In this document: piece by piece, positions 33,981-43,611 of the stretch
Layout of the letters: each line of letters starts with the position of its first letter
Position numbering within the stretch: the stretch's first letter is position 1
DNA from: Erythrobacter sp.
GTDB taxonomy: Bacteria > Pseudomonadota > Alphaproteobacteria > Sphingomonadales > Sphingomonadaceae
Reading direction: 5' to 3'
DNA: 64,000 nucleotides
Assembly (NCBI GenBank): GCA_019739335.1
Contig: CP073261.1
Span: forward strand, 2,718,001-2,782,000
Translations under genes and position numbers: made by a program
The notes under the pieces: model-generated
Told to the model about the DNA's origin: nothing
The model's input: only the letters and a program-made list of their open reading frames with translations
Database searches by the model: none

Positions 33981-34597
33981 AGGACAAGCCCGAGCCCGCG
34001 CTCTACCCGGCATTCCAGGACGGGCGGGATCGTCCGGCGGCGGATCACAACCGGATGCTGCACCAAGGGGAAACCGCGAAGGGCGGGGAAACCTACCTAC
34101 CCGATGCGGAATACTTCAAGGCGATGCAGGCCGAGGTGAACGACAAGGGTTTCCTCGTCACCAGCACCGAAGACCTGTTCCAGTGGGCGCGCACGGGCAG
34201 CCTGTGGTGGATGACTTTCGGCCTCGCCTGCTGCGCGGTGGAAATGATCCACGTTAACATGCCGCGCTATGACATGGAGCGGTTCGGCGTGGTCCCGCGC
34301 GCCAGCCCGCGCCAGTCGGACGTGATGATCGTGGCGGGAACCCTGTGCAACAAGATGGCCCCAGCATTGCGCCGGGTGTATGACCAGATGTCGGACCCGA
34401 AATACGTGATCTCGATGGGCAGCTGCGCCAATGGCGGCGGCTATTACCATTACAGCTATTCGGTCGTGCGCGGGTGTGATCGGATCGTGCCGGTGGACAT
34501 CTACATCCCCGGTTGCCCGCCGACAGCAGAAGCGTTGCTCTACGGGGTGATGCAGTTGCAGCGGAAGATTAGGCGCAGCGGGACGATCGAGCGATGA
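33971..34597 (+). CDS. nuoB: NADH-quinone oxidoreductase subunit B
   Basis: Peripheral-arm subunit holding the terminal [4Fe-4S] cluster N2 that reduces quinone, 208 residues. The four cluster cysteines are C87 and C88 (LACCAVEM), C152 (GSCANGG) and C182 ([10 protein letters not shown]). The N-terminal ~55 residues are a longer, variable extension typical of alphaproteobacteria. The ATG at 33971 overlaps the nuoA end; the nuoC start overlaps its own stop by ATGA. Confidence 0.97.
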   Translation: MGVKDKPEPALYPAFQDGRDRPAADHNRMLHQGETAKGGETYLPDAEYFKAMQAEVNDKGFLVTSTEDLFQWARTGSLWWMTFGLACCAVEMIHVNMPRYDMERFGVVPRASPRQSDVMIVAGTLCNKMAPALRRVYDQMSDPKYVISMGSCANGGGYYHYSYSVVRGCDRIVPVDIYIPGCPPTAEALLYGVMQLQRKIRRSGTIER

Positions 34598-35445
34598 GTG
34601 TTCTCCACTCCGCCCCCCGCTTCGCTTCGAACGAAGGCGTGCGTGACACGCTCGTAGCCGCGCTAGGCTCCATCGTCCTCGACTCCAGCGAAGAGCATGG
34701 CGAGATCATCATCTCCGTGACGCGCGAGAGCGTCGAGGATGCGCTGCGGCTGCTGCGCGATGAGCATGCCTACCAGCAGCTTGTCGAGATCGCGGGCGTC
34801 GACTATCCGCAGCGGGCCGAACGGTTTGAAGTCGTCTACATGCTCCTGAGCCTGACCAAGAACCACCGCGTGATGGTGAAGGTGAACACCGACGAGAACA
34901 CGCCGGTCCCAACCGTCACCACGCTGTGGCCGGTCGCCGGATGGCTGGAACGCGAGGTGTTCGACCTGTTCGGCGTCACTTTCGACGGCAACACCGATCT
35001 GCGCCGCATCCTCACCGATTACGGCTTCGAAGGGCATCCCTTCCGCAAGGATTTCCCGCTGACCGGCTACACCGAAGTGCGCTATTCCGAGGAAGAGAAG
35101 CGGGTGGTCTATGAGCCGGTGGAACTGGCGCAAGACTTTCGCAATTTCGACTTCATGTCGCCATGGGAAGGCGCGGACTACGTGCTCCCCGGCGACGAGA
35201 AGGCGGCGATTTCGCCCGCCAACGAAGTGAAGACGACCGATAAGCCCTCGCAGACGGGCGCAGGCGCGAAGACCGATGCCAAGGCGGCGGAGCATGTCAG
35301 CCCCCGCTCCCCCGCCGAAACCGATACTGCGGTCGACGAGCCGGGCGCTCCCGATCCGACCGAGGACCAGCCCGATCGCAAGCCGCGCAAGGGCAAGAGC
35401 CGCGACACCAAAGGCGCCACCGAGACAGATGGGGACGACAAATGA
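34594..35445 (+). CDS. nuoC: NADH-quinone oxidoreductase subunit C with disordered tail
   Basis: Peripheral-arm subunit (30-kDa type), 283 residues. The core (1-200) shows [51 protein letters not shown] and the final DFMSPWEG. From about residue 201 a tail of 83 residues rich in Ala, Thr, Asp, Lys and Pro follows, presumably disordered and not needed for the core fold. The start overlaps nuoB and the stop overlaps nuoD by ATGA. Confidence 0.96.
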   Translation: MSVLHSAPRFASNEGVRDTLVAALGSIVLDSSEEHGEIIISVTRESVEDALRLLRDEHAYQQLVEIAGVDYPQRAERFEVVYMLLSLTKNHRVMVKVNTDENTPVPTVTTLWPVAGWLEREVFDLFGVTFDGNTDLRRILTDYGFEGHPFRKDFPLTGYTEVRYSEEEKRVVYEPVELAQDFRNFDFMSPWEGADYVLPGDEKAAISPANEVKTTDKPSQTGAGAKTDAKAAEHVSPRSPAETDTAVDEPGAPDPTEDQPDRKPRKGKSRDTKGATETDGDDK

Positions 35446-36656
35446 GCGGCCTGACTCTCGAAGAGTCCCCCACCACGGGTGACGAAGTCATCAGCAATTA
35501 CACGATCAACTTCGGCCCCCAGCACCCTGCGGCGCACGGAGTGCTGCGGATGGTGATGGAGCTGGACGGCGAAATCGTCGAGCGGGTCGATCCGCACGTC
35601 GGCCTGCTTCACCGAGGCACCGAAAAGCTGATCGAATACAAGACCTACCTGCAGGCGCTGCCTTACTTCGACCGGCTCGATTACTGCTCGCCGATGTGCA
35701 TGGAACATTCCTATGTGCTCGCGATCGAGAAGCTGCTGAACATCGAAGTGCCGATCCGGGCGCAGTACCTCCGGGTGCTGTTTGCGGAGCTGACCCGCAT
35801 CAAGAACCACATGCTCAACCTCGGCAGCCACGTGATGGATGTCGGCGCGATGACGCCCAACCTGTGGATGTTCGAGCTGCGCGAAGACTGCATGAATTTC
35901 TACGAGAGGGCGAGCGGCGCGCGGATGCACGCGGCCTGGTTCCGGCCAGGCGGAGTGCATCAGGATGTGCCGCTGAAGCTGCTCACCGATATCGGCGACT
36001 GGGTGGACAAGCGGCTGCCCGAACTGTTCGGCGACGCGATGAGCCTGGTGCAGGACAATCGCATCTTCAAGCAGCGCAATGTCGATATTGCGGTGGTGAG
36101 CAAGGAAGACGCGATCGCCTGGGGCTTTTCCGGCCCGATGATCCGCGCCGCCGGAATTCCGTGGGATCTGCGCAAGAGCCAGCCCTACGACATCTATGAC
36201 CGGATGGAGTTCGACGTTCCGGTGGGCACCAATTCGGATTGCTACGACCGGTTCATGGTCCGCTGCCAGGAAGTGATGCAGTCCGCGCGCATCATCAAGC
36301 AGTGCCTTGCCGAAATGCCCGAAGGACCGGTGCAGAGCATCGACCGCAAGGTTGCCCCGCCCAAGCGCGCCGACATGAAGCAGAGCATGGAAGCGCTGAT
36401 CCACCACTTCAAGCTCTACACCGAAGGATTCCACGTGCCTGCGGGCGAAGTCTACGTGGCGACCGAAAGCCCGAAGGGCGAATTCGGCGTCTATCTGGTC
36501 AGCGACGGATCGAACAAGCCCTACCGCTGCAAGATCCGCCCCACGGCCTTCTCGCACCTGCAGGCGATGGACATGATGACCAAGGGCCACATGCTCCCCG
36601 ACGCGACCGCGATCCTGGGCGCGATCGACGTGGTGTTCGGGGAGTGTGACCGGTGA
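35442..36656 (+). CDS. nuoD: NADH-quinone oxidoreductase subunit D
   Basis: 49-kDa quinone-site subunit related to the large NiFe-hydrogenase subunit, 404 residues. [38 protein letters not shown] and [10 protein letters not shown] are the quinone-cavity segments; the C terminus [14 protein letters not shown] is typical. Complete length. Its TGA overlaps a GTG-started small gene. Confidence 0.97.
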   Translation: MSGLTLEESPTTGDEVISNYTINFGPQHPAAHGVLRMVMELDGEIVERVDPHVGLLHRGTEKLIEYKTYLQALPYFDRLDYCSPMCMEHSYVLAIEKLLNIEVPIRAQYLRVLFAELTRIKNHMLNLGSHVMDVGAMTPNLWMFELREDCMNFYERASGARMHAAWFRPGGVHQDVPLKLLTDIGDWVDKRLPELFGDAMSLVQDNRIFKQRNVDIAVVSKEDAIAWGFSGPMIRAAGIPWDLRKSQPYDIYDRMEFDVPVGTNSDCYDRFMVRCQEVMQSARIIKQCLAEMPEGPVQSIDRKVAPPKRADMKQSMEALIHHFKLYTEGFHVPAGEVYVATESPKGEFGVYLVSDGSNKPYRCKIRPTAFSHLQAMDMMTKGHMLPDATAILGAIDVVFGECDR

Positions 36657-36832
36657 AAACTCTTGAGCGTCTATTGTACGGAGCAGGCGGAGGTTATGTC
36701 GCTGCGAGTTTTGTAGTGAGCGGTTTAGCATCAGCTCGATCCGTCTACTATTTCTGCGCTGCAGTAGCCATTCTTGGCCTTTTGGTGATCGCGGGCAAAT
36801 GGGTGATGCAACGGCGGGTGACTAATGTCTGA
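36653..36832 (+). CDS. small two-helix membrane protein inside the nuo operon
   Basis: Translating from the GTG at 36653 (overlapping the nuoD stop) gives 59 residues with two hydrophobic helices (about 8-27 and 33-48) and a basic end (KWVMQRR). The stop overlaps the next ATG by 8 bp. Codon use is visibly A/T-richer than nuo genes. No family recognised. Coding is inferred from the overlaps on both sides and membrane pattern. Confidence 0.6.
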   Translation: MKTLERLLYGAGGGYVAASFVVSGLASARSVYYFCAAVAILGLLVIAGKWVMQRRVTNV

Positions 36833-37178
36833 CAACCTCACCACCGCAGAAGCCATGATCGCGGCTTACAACGCGCAGGACGTGGACCTCTACGTTTCGT
36901 ACATGACCGATGATGCCTGCGAGGCGAACTATCGCGGCGATGTCGTGCGGGAGGGCAAGGAAGGCACGCGTTCAGGCCTTGCCGCCGCTTTCGCCCGCTG
37001 GCCGCATAACCATGCCGAGATCGTCGAGAAGCAGGCCATCGGCAACTATGTGCTGATGCGCGAACACGTCACGCGCGGCCCGACCTCCGATGGCTCGGAA
37101 CTGGTCGAACCGTTCGAGGTGATCGCGGTCTACAGCTTCGAAGGCGACAAGTGCTCGCGCGTGGAGTTCATCCGGTGA
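36825..37178 (+). CDS. NTF2-like (SnoaL) protein
   Basis: A 117-residue NTF2/SnoaL-like fold: TTAEAMIAAYNAQDVDLYVSYMTDDA begins the cone-shaped alpha+beta barrel, RGDVVREGKEG and AIGNYVLMREHVTRG follow, and it ends FEVIAVYSFEGDKCSRVEF. Such small domains bind hydrophobic ligands or act as isomerases. Its place between nuoD and nuoE is unusual; no link to complex I is known to me. Confidence 0.82.
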   Translation: MSDNLTTAEAMIAAYNAQDVDLYVSYMTDDACEANYRGDVVREGKEGTRSGLAAAFARWPHNHAEIVEKQAIGNYVLMREHVTRGPTSDGSELVEPFEVIAVYSFEGDKCSRVEFIR

Positions 37179-37194
37179 AGTTTTCTCCTTTCTT

Positions 37195-37279
37195 CGTCAC
37201 CCCGGCCTCCGAGCCGGGGTCCCGCTCCTTTCCCGCTTGCTCCAAGGCAGCGGGACCCCGGATCAAGTCCGGGGTGACG
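37195..37279. repeat. 85-bp intergenic inverted repeat before nuoE
   Basis: CGTCACCCCGG...GGGGTCCCGCT (37195-37226) and AGCGGGACCCCGG...CCGGGGTGACG (ending 37279) form a long inverted repeat with a ~22-nt centre; each half is a smaller CCCCGG/CCGGGG hairpin. It is unlike the two repeats before era and nuoL. It lies between the NTF2-like gene and nuoE, the only large untranslated gap in this operon besides the nuoK-nuoL one. Confidence 0.75.
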
Positions 37280-37296
37280 GTTGAGGCTAGGAAATA

Positions 37297-37965
37297 ATGG
37301 CCGCTAGACACATCGCCCCCGATACGCCCGAACTGCGCGCCCGCTGGGGTGGCTGGGTGTTCACGCCGGAAAACCGCGAGAAGGCCGACTGGCACATCAG
37401 GAAATACCCCGAAGGCCGCCAGAAAAGCGCGGTGATGCCGCTGCTCGACCTGGCCCAGCGGCAGGTGGGCGCGGAAACCGATACGCAAGGGTGGCTGCCG
37501 ATTCCGGTGATCGAATATGTCGCCGCCTATCTCGACATGCCGGTGATCCGCGTGCTCGAAGTCGCCACCTTCTACACCATGTATAACCTCGCCCCGGTGG
37601 GCAGGTTCCACGTGCAGGTCTGCGGCACTACCCCGTGCATGCTGCGCGGCTCCGACGACCTGCTCGCCGCCTGCAAGGCGCGCGGCATGAAGAAGGGGCA
37701 CATCTCGGACGATGGGCTGTGGTCCTTCACCGAGGTAGAATGCATGGGCAATTGCGCCACCGCGCCGATGGTGCAGATCAACGACGACAATTACGAAGAC
37801 CTGACCGCCGAACGGCTCGACGCGGTTCTCGATGCTTTGGCTCGCGGCGAGCTTCCGAAGACGGGCACGCAGGAACCGGGGCGGCACACCAGCGAACCGG
37901 CGGGCGGGCCGACCACCTTGCGCGAGATGGTGGATGCCAACCACGACTACCGGGGGGATTGGTGA
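37297..37965 (+). CDS. nuoE: NADH-quinone oxidoreductase subunit E
   Basis: 24-kDa flavoprotein-module subunit with a [2Fe-2S] cluster N1a, 222 residues. Cluster cysteines are C109 and C114 (CGTTPC) and C149 and C153 (CMGNC), in a thioredoxin-like fold. [24 protein letters not shown] is conserved. The C terminus has a short variable extension. The stop overlaps the next small gene (TGATG). Confidence 0.97.
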   Translation: MAARHIAPDTPELRARWGGWVFTPENREKADWHIRKYPEGRQKSAVMPLLDLAQRQVGAETDTQGWLPIPVIEYVAAYLDMPVIRVLEVATFYTMYNLAPVGRFHVQVCGTTPCMLRGSDDLLAACKARGMKKGHISDDGLWSFTEVECMGNCATAPMVQINDDNYEDLTAERLDAVLDALARGELPKTGTQEPGRHTSEPAGGPTTLREMVDANHDYRGDW

Positions 37966-38123
37966 TGGACCTGATTATCCCCATCATCATCGCGCTGGTG
38001 CTCGTCATCATCGCCTGGAAAGTGGTCGCAGGCCTCGCGAAAACAGTGGTGCTGGTCGTGATCCTCGCGGCAGCGGCATTGTGGGTCTGGCAATCGGGTG
38101 CTTTGGCGGGAGCGTTGGCATGA
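37965..38123 (+). CDS. small hydrophobic protein between nuoE and nuoF
   Basis: A 52-residue, almost entirely hydrophobic protein ([18 protein letters not shown], then a loop with K24-T27 and a second helix [15 protein letters not shown]). TGATG overlap with nuoE and ATGA overlap with nuoF argue it is translated. Two membrane helices are likely. No known family; it could be an assembly factor or an accessory subunit of complex I in this lineage, but nothing proves it. Confidence 0.65.
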   Translation: MDLIIPIIIALVLVIIAWKVVAGLAKTVVLVVILAAAALWVWQSGALAGALA

Positions 38124-39415
38124 GCCTTCAAGACAAAGACCGCATCTTCACCAACGTCTACGGCTTCCAGTCTCCCGGACTGAAGGCTGCCAGAAAGCGT
38201 GGCGACTGGGACGATACCAGGAAGCTGATGGCCGTCGGGCAGGATGCCATAATCGACGAGATCAAGGCCAGCGGTCTGCGCGGGCGCGGCGGGGCGGGGT
38301 TCCCGACCGGCATGAAGTGGTCCTTCATGCCCAAGGAAAGCAAGGACGGCCGGCCCAGCTTCCTCGTCATCAACGCGGACGAGTCCGAACCGGGCAGCTG
38401 CAAGGATCGCGAAATCATCCGCCACGATCCGCACAAGCTGATCGAAGGCGCGCTGATCGCGGGCTACGCGATGCGCGCGCGTGCCGCCTATATCTACATT
38501 CGCGGCGAATATATCCGCGAGGCCGAGGCTTTGCAGGCGGCAATCGAGGAAGCCTACAACGCGGGGCTGCTGGGCAGGAACGCTAGCGGCTCGGGCTACG
38601 ATTTCGATGTGTTCATGCATCGCGGGGCAGGGGCCTACATCTGCGGTGAAGAAACCGCGATGATCGAAAGTCTCGAAGGCAAGAAGGGCCAGCCGCGCCT
38701 CAAGCCGCCGTTCCCGGCAGGCGCAGGGCTCTACGGCTGCCCGACAACGGTCAACAATGTCGAGAGCATTGCGGTGGTGCCGACCATCCTGCGGCGCGGC
38801 GCGAGCTGGTTCAGCAGCTTCGGCCGCGAGGGCAACAAGGGCACCAAGCTGTTCCAGATCAGCGGGCACGTAAACACGCCCTGCGTGGTCGAGGAAGCGA
38901 TGAGCATCACTTTCGAGGAGCTGATCGAGAAGCACTGCGGCGGCATTCGTGGCGGGTGGGACAACCTGCTGGCGGTGATCCCCGGCGGATCTTCGGTCCC
39001 GCTCGTCCCCGCCGAACAGATACGCCACGCGCATATGGATTTTGACGGGCTGAAGGAATTGGGCAGCGGGCTGGGCACCGCAGGCGTGATTGTGATGGAC
39101 AAGAGCACCGACATCGTCCGCGCGATCAGCCGCCTGTCGTATTTCTACAAACACGAAAGCTGCGGCCAGTGCACGCCGTGCCGCGAAGGCACCGGCTGGA
39201 TGTGGCGCGTGATGGAACGGCTGCGGGTAGGCGAAAGCTCATCCGAAGAGATCGACATGCTCTACCAGGTCACCAAGCAGGTGGAGGGCCACACGATCTG
39301 CGCGCTGGGCGACGCGGCAGCATGGCCGATCCAGGGCCTGCTCAAGCACTTCCGCCCGGAACTGGAACGCCGCATTGCGGAACGGGATGGCGTGATGGCG
39401 GAGGCAGCGGAGTGA
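38120..39415 (+). CDS. nuoF: NADH-quinone oxidoreductase subunit F
   Basis: 51-kDa subunit that binds FMN and NADH and carries [4Fe-4S] cluster N3; 431 residues. The NADH/FMN sites are [20 protein letters not shown] and [15 protein letters not shown]; cluster cysteines are in [15 protein letters not shown]. Complete length. The ATG at 38120 overlaps the small upstream gene; the stop overlaps the first of three secreted-protein genes by TGATG. Confidence 0.97.
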   Translation: MSLQDKDRIFTNVYGFQSPGLKAARKRGDWDDTRKLMAVGQDAIIDEIKASGLRGRGGAGFPTGMKWSFMPKESKDGRPSFLVINADESEPGSCKDREIIRHDPHKLIEGALIAGYAMRARAAYIYIRGEYIREAEALQAAIEEAYNAGLLGRNASGSGYDFDVFMHRGAGAYICGEETAMIESLEGKKGQPRLKPPFPAGAGLYGCPTTVNNVESIAVVPTILRRGASWFSSFGREGNKGTKLFQISGHVNTPCVVEEAMSITFEELIEKHCGGIRGGWDNLLAVIPGGSSVPLVPAEQIRHAHMDFDGLKELGSGLGTAGVIVMDKSTDIVRAISRLSYFYKHESCGQCTPCREGTGWMWRVMERLRVGESSSEEIDMLYQVTKQVEGHTICALGDAAAWPIQGLLKHFRPELERRIAERDGVMAEAAE

Positions 39416-40167
39416 TGCGGGCGCTCCTGCCCTTCGTGCTGTTGCTCGGCGCGGGTTTTCCCGCCGAAGCCGCGTGGGCGCAGGACGATGTGCATCCCAA
39501 CACCGAGTTGCAGACCGGAACCCGCTTCGCCAGGGAGCCGGAGACGGCGGGCGCGGCCGAAGCGCGCTGGATGCAGAAGCGGGTGGCCATGTGCGTGTTC
39601 AACCGCAACCGCGATGAAGTCCGTGCAATTCTGGCGAATAGCAACTTTTACTCGATCGACTTTGACGCCGTTGATCACGAACCCGACACAATTTTCGACG
39701 ATCTGGAAGTCAGCTTCTGCATGGGTCGCCTCATGCGCGGAGCGGATAACGAGACATATCGCTTGTACATGAATGTCCCCTTCTCGACCCTGCGCAACCT
39801 GCTGGCGGAAGAGGCCTATTTGCAGGATTTCGATAATGCGCCCGCGATTGGCGCAGACAGCACGCAGGATGTGGCTGGTCGCTTCGCGGGCGAGCGGGTC
39901 CATCCGCAAGTGAGCACGATGGCAGCCCTGGCAGATTGCCTCACCTTCAGCGGTGGCGCACAGGCGCATGAACTGCTCGTGTCACGTCCCGGATCGGACA
40001 GCGAACTGGCGGCCGTGGACGCGCTTGGCCCGATCCTTGCTGCCTGTGCGAGTTCCGGCGAGGCGGAATTGACTGTGGCGACTTCGCTGCTTCGGCAGAT
40101 TGCTGCGGACGGCATGTGGTCGCGCAGTCATTATGCTTTGGCGTCAGTCACGGGAAGCGGGCAGTGA
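39415..40167 (+). CDS. secreted four-cysteine protein 1 (nuoF-nuoG insert)
   Basis: A 250-residue protein with a signal peptide ending at AAWAQ (about 23) and no further membrane helix. Cysteines at 60, 102, 175 and 211. The C-terminal half reads ALADCLTFSGG...LAACASSGEAELTVATSLLRQIA. It shares cysteine order and spacing with the next two genes (42-73-36 here, 42-70-36 and 37-58-36 there). No known family. It is coupled to nuoF by TGATG. Function unknown; a periplasmic role is inferred from the signal peptide. Confidence 0.75.
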   Translation: MRALLPFVLLLGAGFPAEAAWAQDDVHPNTELQTGTRFAREPETAGAAEARWMQKRVAMCVFNRNRDEVRAILANSNFYSIDFDAVDHEPDTIFDDLEVSFCMGRLMRGADNETYRLYMNVPFSTLRNLLAEEAYLQDFDNAPAIGADSTQDVAGRFAGERVHPQVSTMAALADCLTFSGGAQAHELLVSRPGSDSELAAVDALGPILAACASSGEAELTVATSLLRQIAADGMWSRSHYALASVTGSGQ

Positions 40168-40970
40168 TGCGTTTTGCCGCCCTCATCTTGCTGGCTTCAC
40201 TTTTTGTCGCGGTGGAACCGGCTGCTCCCCTTTACGGCAGTGCCGCGTGGGCACAGACCAATGACAACGACTATACGCCGCTCAATTCGCGCATCAGGCG
40301 GGACCGGCAATTCCCGACCGAGCCGCGTGGCGTCGCTCCGGCAGAAGTCAGCGAAGTCACCCGTCGACGCAGTCTCGACATGATCGATCATTTTGCCAAG
40401 TGTATCTGGGACCGTTCGAACGAAGACGGGTTGGATATGCTGGCGCGCACCGACTTCGGCTTCACCAGCTTTGCCCAGATCGGCCTCACCAATGACGACG
40501 TGATCGATCGGTATCCGATCCGCACCTGCCTCAGTCGGGTGGCCAGTCGCAACAATTCCGGAGTCCAGCTTAGATACAGCGCGGATGGTATGCGGCGCTG
40601 GTATATCCAGGCCGCCTATCTCGAGTATTATCCCGATGGTGCGACATGGGTTCGGCCTGGCTATGCGGTGGCCCCGCGCGAATATCCGCTCTCGGCGAAC
40701 AATGGCGCGGTTCAGTCGGCGATGAATCTGGCAGATTGCATTGTCGCGGGCGATCCGTACGGCTCGGACTTGTATTTCCGCACGCAGCCCAGCTCGCCCG
40801 ACCAGACTGCGGCGCTCAGGGCGCTGGTACCGGCCATCGGGCCGTGTGTTCCCGCAGGGCAGGATTTCGAGCTCGATCCGTTCGCCATGCGGGTGTGGCT
40901 TGGCGAAGGGCTGTGGCATGCATCGCGCAATTCGCGTCCGGCTTCGACAGAAGCTGGCGGAGGAGATTGA
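40167..40970 (+). CDS. secreted four-cysteine protein 2 (nuoF-nuoG insert)
   Basis: A 267-residue protein: signal peptide to SAAWAQ (about 30), then cysteines at 79 (FAKCIWDR), 121 (IRTCLSR), 191 (LADCIVAG) and 227 (IGPCVPAG). The C3-C4 distance is 36, the same as in the flanking paralogues. The start is the TGATG overlap with protein 1; the upstream in-frame ATG (40116) lies inside the preceding gene. No known family or enzymatic motif. Confidence 0.75.
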   Translation: MRFAALILLASLFVAVEPAAPLYGSAAWAQTNDNDYTPLNSRIRRDRQFPTEPRGVAPAEVSEVTRRRSLDMIDHFAKCIWDRSNEDGLDMLARTDFGFTSFAQIGLTNDDVIDRYPIRTCLSRVASRNNSGVQLRYSADGMRRWYIQAAYLEYYPDGATWVRPGYAVAPREYPLSANNGAVQSAMNLADCIVAGDPYGSDLYFRTQPSSPDQTAALRALVPAIGPCVPAGQDFELDPFAMRVWLGEGLWHASRNSRPASTEAGGGD

Positions 40971-40973
40971 CGA

Positions 40974-41606
40974 ATGGCGCGTTCGATTTTTCTTGCGACA
41001 CTGACTCTCGCGGCATGGACTCCCATGGTGCAAGCGCAAGAGGCCAATCCGGAAGCGGAGACCGCCGCCCGCGTGGCTCTCGATGCGTTCGCCGCCTGCG
41101 TGGCGGAGCGCGATCCGGGGGAAAGCTTGCGGGTGCTAAACCGCGATTTTCGCACCAACGCCTATCGTAACGGGCTCCGATTGCTCGCCAGCGATTCGCG
41201 TGGCGACTGTGCTTACGATGCGGTCGGCCAGCGCAATGCCCTGCGCAGCAGCAATCTGCTGATGGCTGGGTCCATCGCCGAAAACTGGCTCGAGCAGGGC
41301 GATGCGCCGGTGAACGTCCGCATTGCCCGCGCCGTGGAAACACCTGCCGAGACTTTCGCGCCGACGGATGCCGTGGCGCAGTGCCTCGTTCGCTCGATGC
41401 CCGATCAGGTTGGCGCGCTGTTCGCCACTGTTCCGGGCGACTCCGCCGAAGGCACTTCGGCCTCGCCATTGCTCGCCGCGATCGAACCATGTTCACAGGC
41501 GGCCGAAATCACCTCGCGGATCGAAATGTCGGTCCCCGCCTTGCGCGCCATGATAGCAACCGCGGCTCTTCGCCTTGTCGCCCAGTCAGAGAATCCTGAT
41601 GCCTAA
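40974..41606 (+). CDS. secreted four-cysteine protein 3 (nuoF-nuoG insert)
   Basis: A 210-residue protein with signal peptide to VQAQ (about 22) and cysteines at 42 (FAACVAER), 79 (RGDCAYD), 137 (VAQCLVRS) and 173 (IEPCSQA). It is shorter than its neighbours mainly between C2 and C3, and the C3-C4 spacing of 36 is kept. The C-terminal segment SVPALRAMIATAALRL parallels LTVATSLLRQIAADGM in protein 1. The end overlaps the nuoG start by 8 bp. Confidence 0.75.
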   Translation: MARSIFLATLTLAAWTPMVQAQEANPEAETAARVALDAFAACVAERDPGESLRVLNRDFRTNAYRNGLRLLASDSRGDCAYDAVGQRNALRSSNLLMAGSIAENWLEQGDAPVNVRIARAVETPAETFAPTDAVAQCLVRSMPDQVGALFATVPGDSAEGTSASPLLAAIEPCSQAAEITSRIEMSVPALRAMIATAALRLVAQSENPDA

Positions 41607-43611
41607 AGTCACCGTAGACGGCACCGAAATCGAAGTTCCCGATGGCGCCACCGTGCTCCAGGCGTGCGAGCTGGCGGGGAAGGAGATTCCGCGCTTCTGC
41701 TATCACGAACGGCTGAGCATCGCGGGCAATTGCCGCATGTGCCTGGTCGAAGTGAAGCCGGGGCCGCCCAAGCCGCAGGCGAGCTGCGCGTTGCCCGCGA
41801 CCGAAGGGCAGGAAATCCGCACCGATACGCCAATGGTGAAGACCGCGCGCGAAGGGGTGATGGAATTCCTTCTGATCAATCACCCGCTCGATTGCCCGAT
41901 CTGCGATCAGGGCGGCGAGTGCGACCTTCAGGACCAGGCCGTCGCCTACGGGCGCGGGGGCAGCCGCTATCACGAGAACAAGCGGGCGGTGACCGAGAAG
42001 TTCATGGGCCCGCTGATCAAGACGATCATGACCCGCTGTATCCATTGCACCCGCTGCGTGCGCTTCTCCGAAGAGATCGCCGGCGTGGATGAAATCGGCG
42101 CGCTCTATCGCGGCGAGGATATGCAGATCACCACCTATCTGGAGCAGGCGGCCAAGCACGAACTGAGCGCCAACGTGATCGACCTGTGCCCGGTCGGCGC
42201 GCTCACCAGCGGGCCATACGCCTACGAAAGCCGCCCGTGGGAACTGAAGAAAACGCTAGGCATCGACGTGTCGGACGCGGTCGGTGCGAATATCCGCGTC
42301 GACAGCCGCGGGCGTGAAGTGCTCCGCGTGCTGCCGCGCATCAACGATGACGTGAACGAGGAGTGGATTTCGGACAAGGCGCGCTACCAGGTCGATGGCC
42401 TGACCCGCCGTCGGCTCGACAAGGTGTGGATCCGCCGCGACGGCAAACTGGCGCAGGCGAGCTGGGACGAGGCGTTCGCCGCCATCGCCGCTGCCAAGCC
42501 CGGTGCGAGCATCGCGGCGGTCGCGGGCGACATGGTCGATTGCGAAACGATGTTCGCCGCCAAGGCACTGCTCCGCGCGAGCGGTTCCTCGCTGATTGAG
42601 AGCCGCCAGACGGGGATGGACTACGATTGCTCCAGCCTCGCCGGGGTGAATTTCAATTCCACCTTCGCCGGGATCGAGACGGCAGACGCGGTGCTGATCA
42701 TCGGCAGCCATCTGCGCTGGGAAGCGCCGCTGGTGAATGTGCGGCTGCGCAAGGCAGTGAAGCGCGGCGCGAAAGTGTTCGTGGTCGGGCCGGAGTGGGA
42801 AACCACCTACAAGGCCGAATTCCTCGGTTCCGATCTGTCGGTGCTCGGCAATTTGCCCGATCATGTGGCGGATGCTTTCAAGGCTGCGGAGCGCCCGGCG
42901 GTGATTATTGGTGGCGCAGGGCTGGCGGCCGGCGCACATGGCGCGGCGCTGAAGCTGGCGCACGATTTCGGCATGGTGAAAGACGGCTGGAACGGCTTCA
43001 ACGCGCTCCACTTCTCCGCCGCGCGGATGGGCGCGCTGATGCTCGGCTTCGCGCAGAAGGGCGGGATTGCCGATCTGGCCGATGCCAAGCCCAAGGTGGT
43101 GCTGGCGCTGGGTGCGGACGAAGTGGACTGGAGCCGCTTCGATGGCGCGCTCAAGGTCTACATCGGCCACCACGGGGACAAGGGCGCACACGCGGCGGAC
43201 ATCGTGCTGCCCGCCGCCGCCTATACCGAAAAGCCCGGCACCTATGTGAACACCGAAGGCCGCGTGCAACTGGCCGACAAGGCAGTCTTTGCTCCCGGTG
43301 ATGCGCGCGAGGACTGGACGATCCTGCGGGCCTTGGCCGATGCGCTGGGCGTCTCGGTCGGGTTCGACAGCTTCGGCGAATTGCGCGCCGCGATGGTGGC
43401 GGAAGTGCCTGCCTTGGGTGACGAGGGCGCGATTGCCGATTACGGCGCGCTGCCTGCGGCTCCCGCTTCGGCTGAGACAAAGGACACGATTGCAGGTTAT
43501 CCGGTGAAGGATTTCTACCTCACCAATCCGATTGCACGGGCGAGTGTAGTGATGCAGCGCTGTTCGGACGAATTGCTGCACGGCAATGACGTGCGGGAGG
43601 CGGCGGAATGA
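41599..43611 (+). CDS. nuoG: NADH-quinone oxidoreductase subunit G
   Basis: 75-kDa subunit with electron-wire Fe-S clusters, 670 residues, the short form usual in alphaproteobacteria. The N-terminal ferredoxin domain has CYHERLSIAGNCRMC and a later C for N1b; HPLDCPICDQGGECDLQD ligates N5/N4-type clusters, and CIHCTRCVRF with DLCPVGAL another. The rest is a molybdopterin-oxidoreductase-like domain. The ATG at 41599 begins the normal N terminus (MPKVTVDG). Confidence 0.97.
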   Translation: MPKVTVDGTEIEVPDGATVLQACELAGKEIPRFCYHERLSIAGNCRMCLVEVKPGPPKPQASCALPATEGQEIRTDTPMVKTAREGVMEFLLINHPLDCPICDQGGECDLQDQAVAYGRGGSRYHENKRAVTEKFMGPLIKTIMTRCIHCTRCVRFSEEIAGVDEIGALYRGEDMQITTYLEQAAKHELSANVIDLCPVGALTSGPYAYESRPWELKKTLGIDVSDAVGANIRVDSRGREVLRVLPRINDDVNEEWISDKARYQVDGLTRRRLDKVWIRRDGKLAQASWDEAFAAIAAAKPGASIAAVAGDMVDCETMFAAKALLRASGSSLIESRQTGMDYDCSSLAGVNFNSTFAGIETADAVLIIGSHLRWEAPLVNVRLRKAVKRGAKVFVVGPEWETTYKAEFLGSDLSVLGNLPDHVADAFKAAERPAVIIGGAGLAAGAHGAALKLAHDFGMVKDGWNGFNALHFSAARMGALMLGFAQKGGIADLADAKPKVVLALGADEVDWSRFDGALKVYIGHHGDKGAHAADIVLPAAAYTEKPGTYVNTEGRVQLADKAVFAPGDAREDWTILRALADALGVSVGFDSFGELRAAMVAEVPALGDEGAIADYGALPAAPASAETKDTIAGYPVKDFYLTNPIARASVVMQRCSDELLHGNDVREAAE

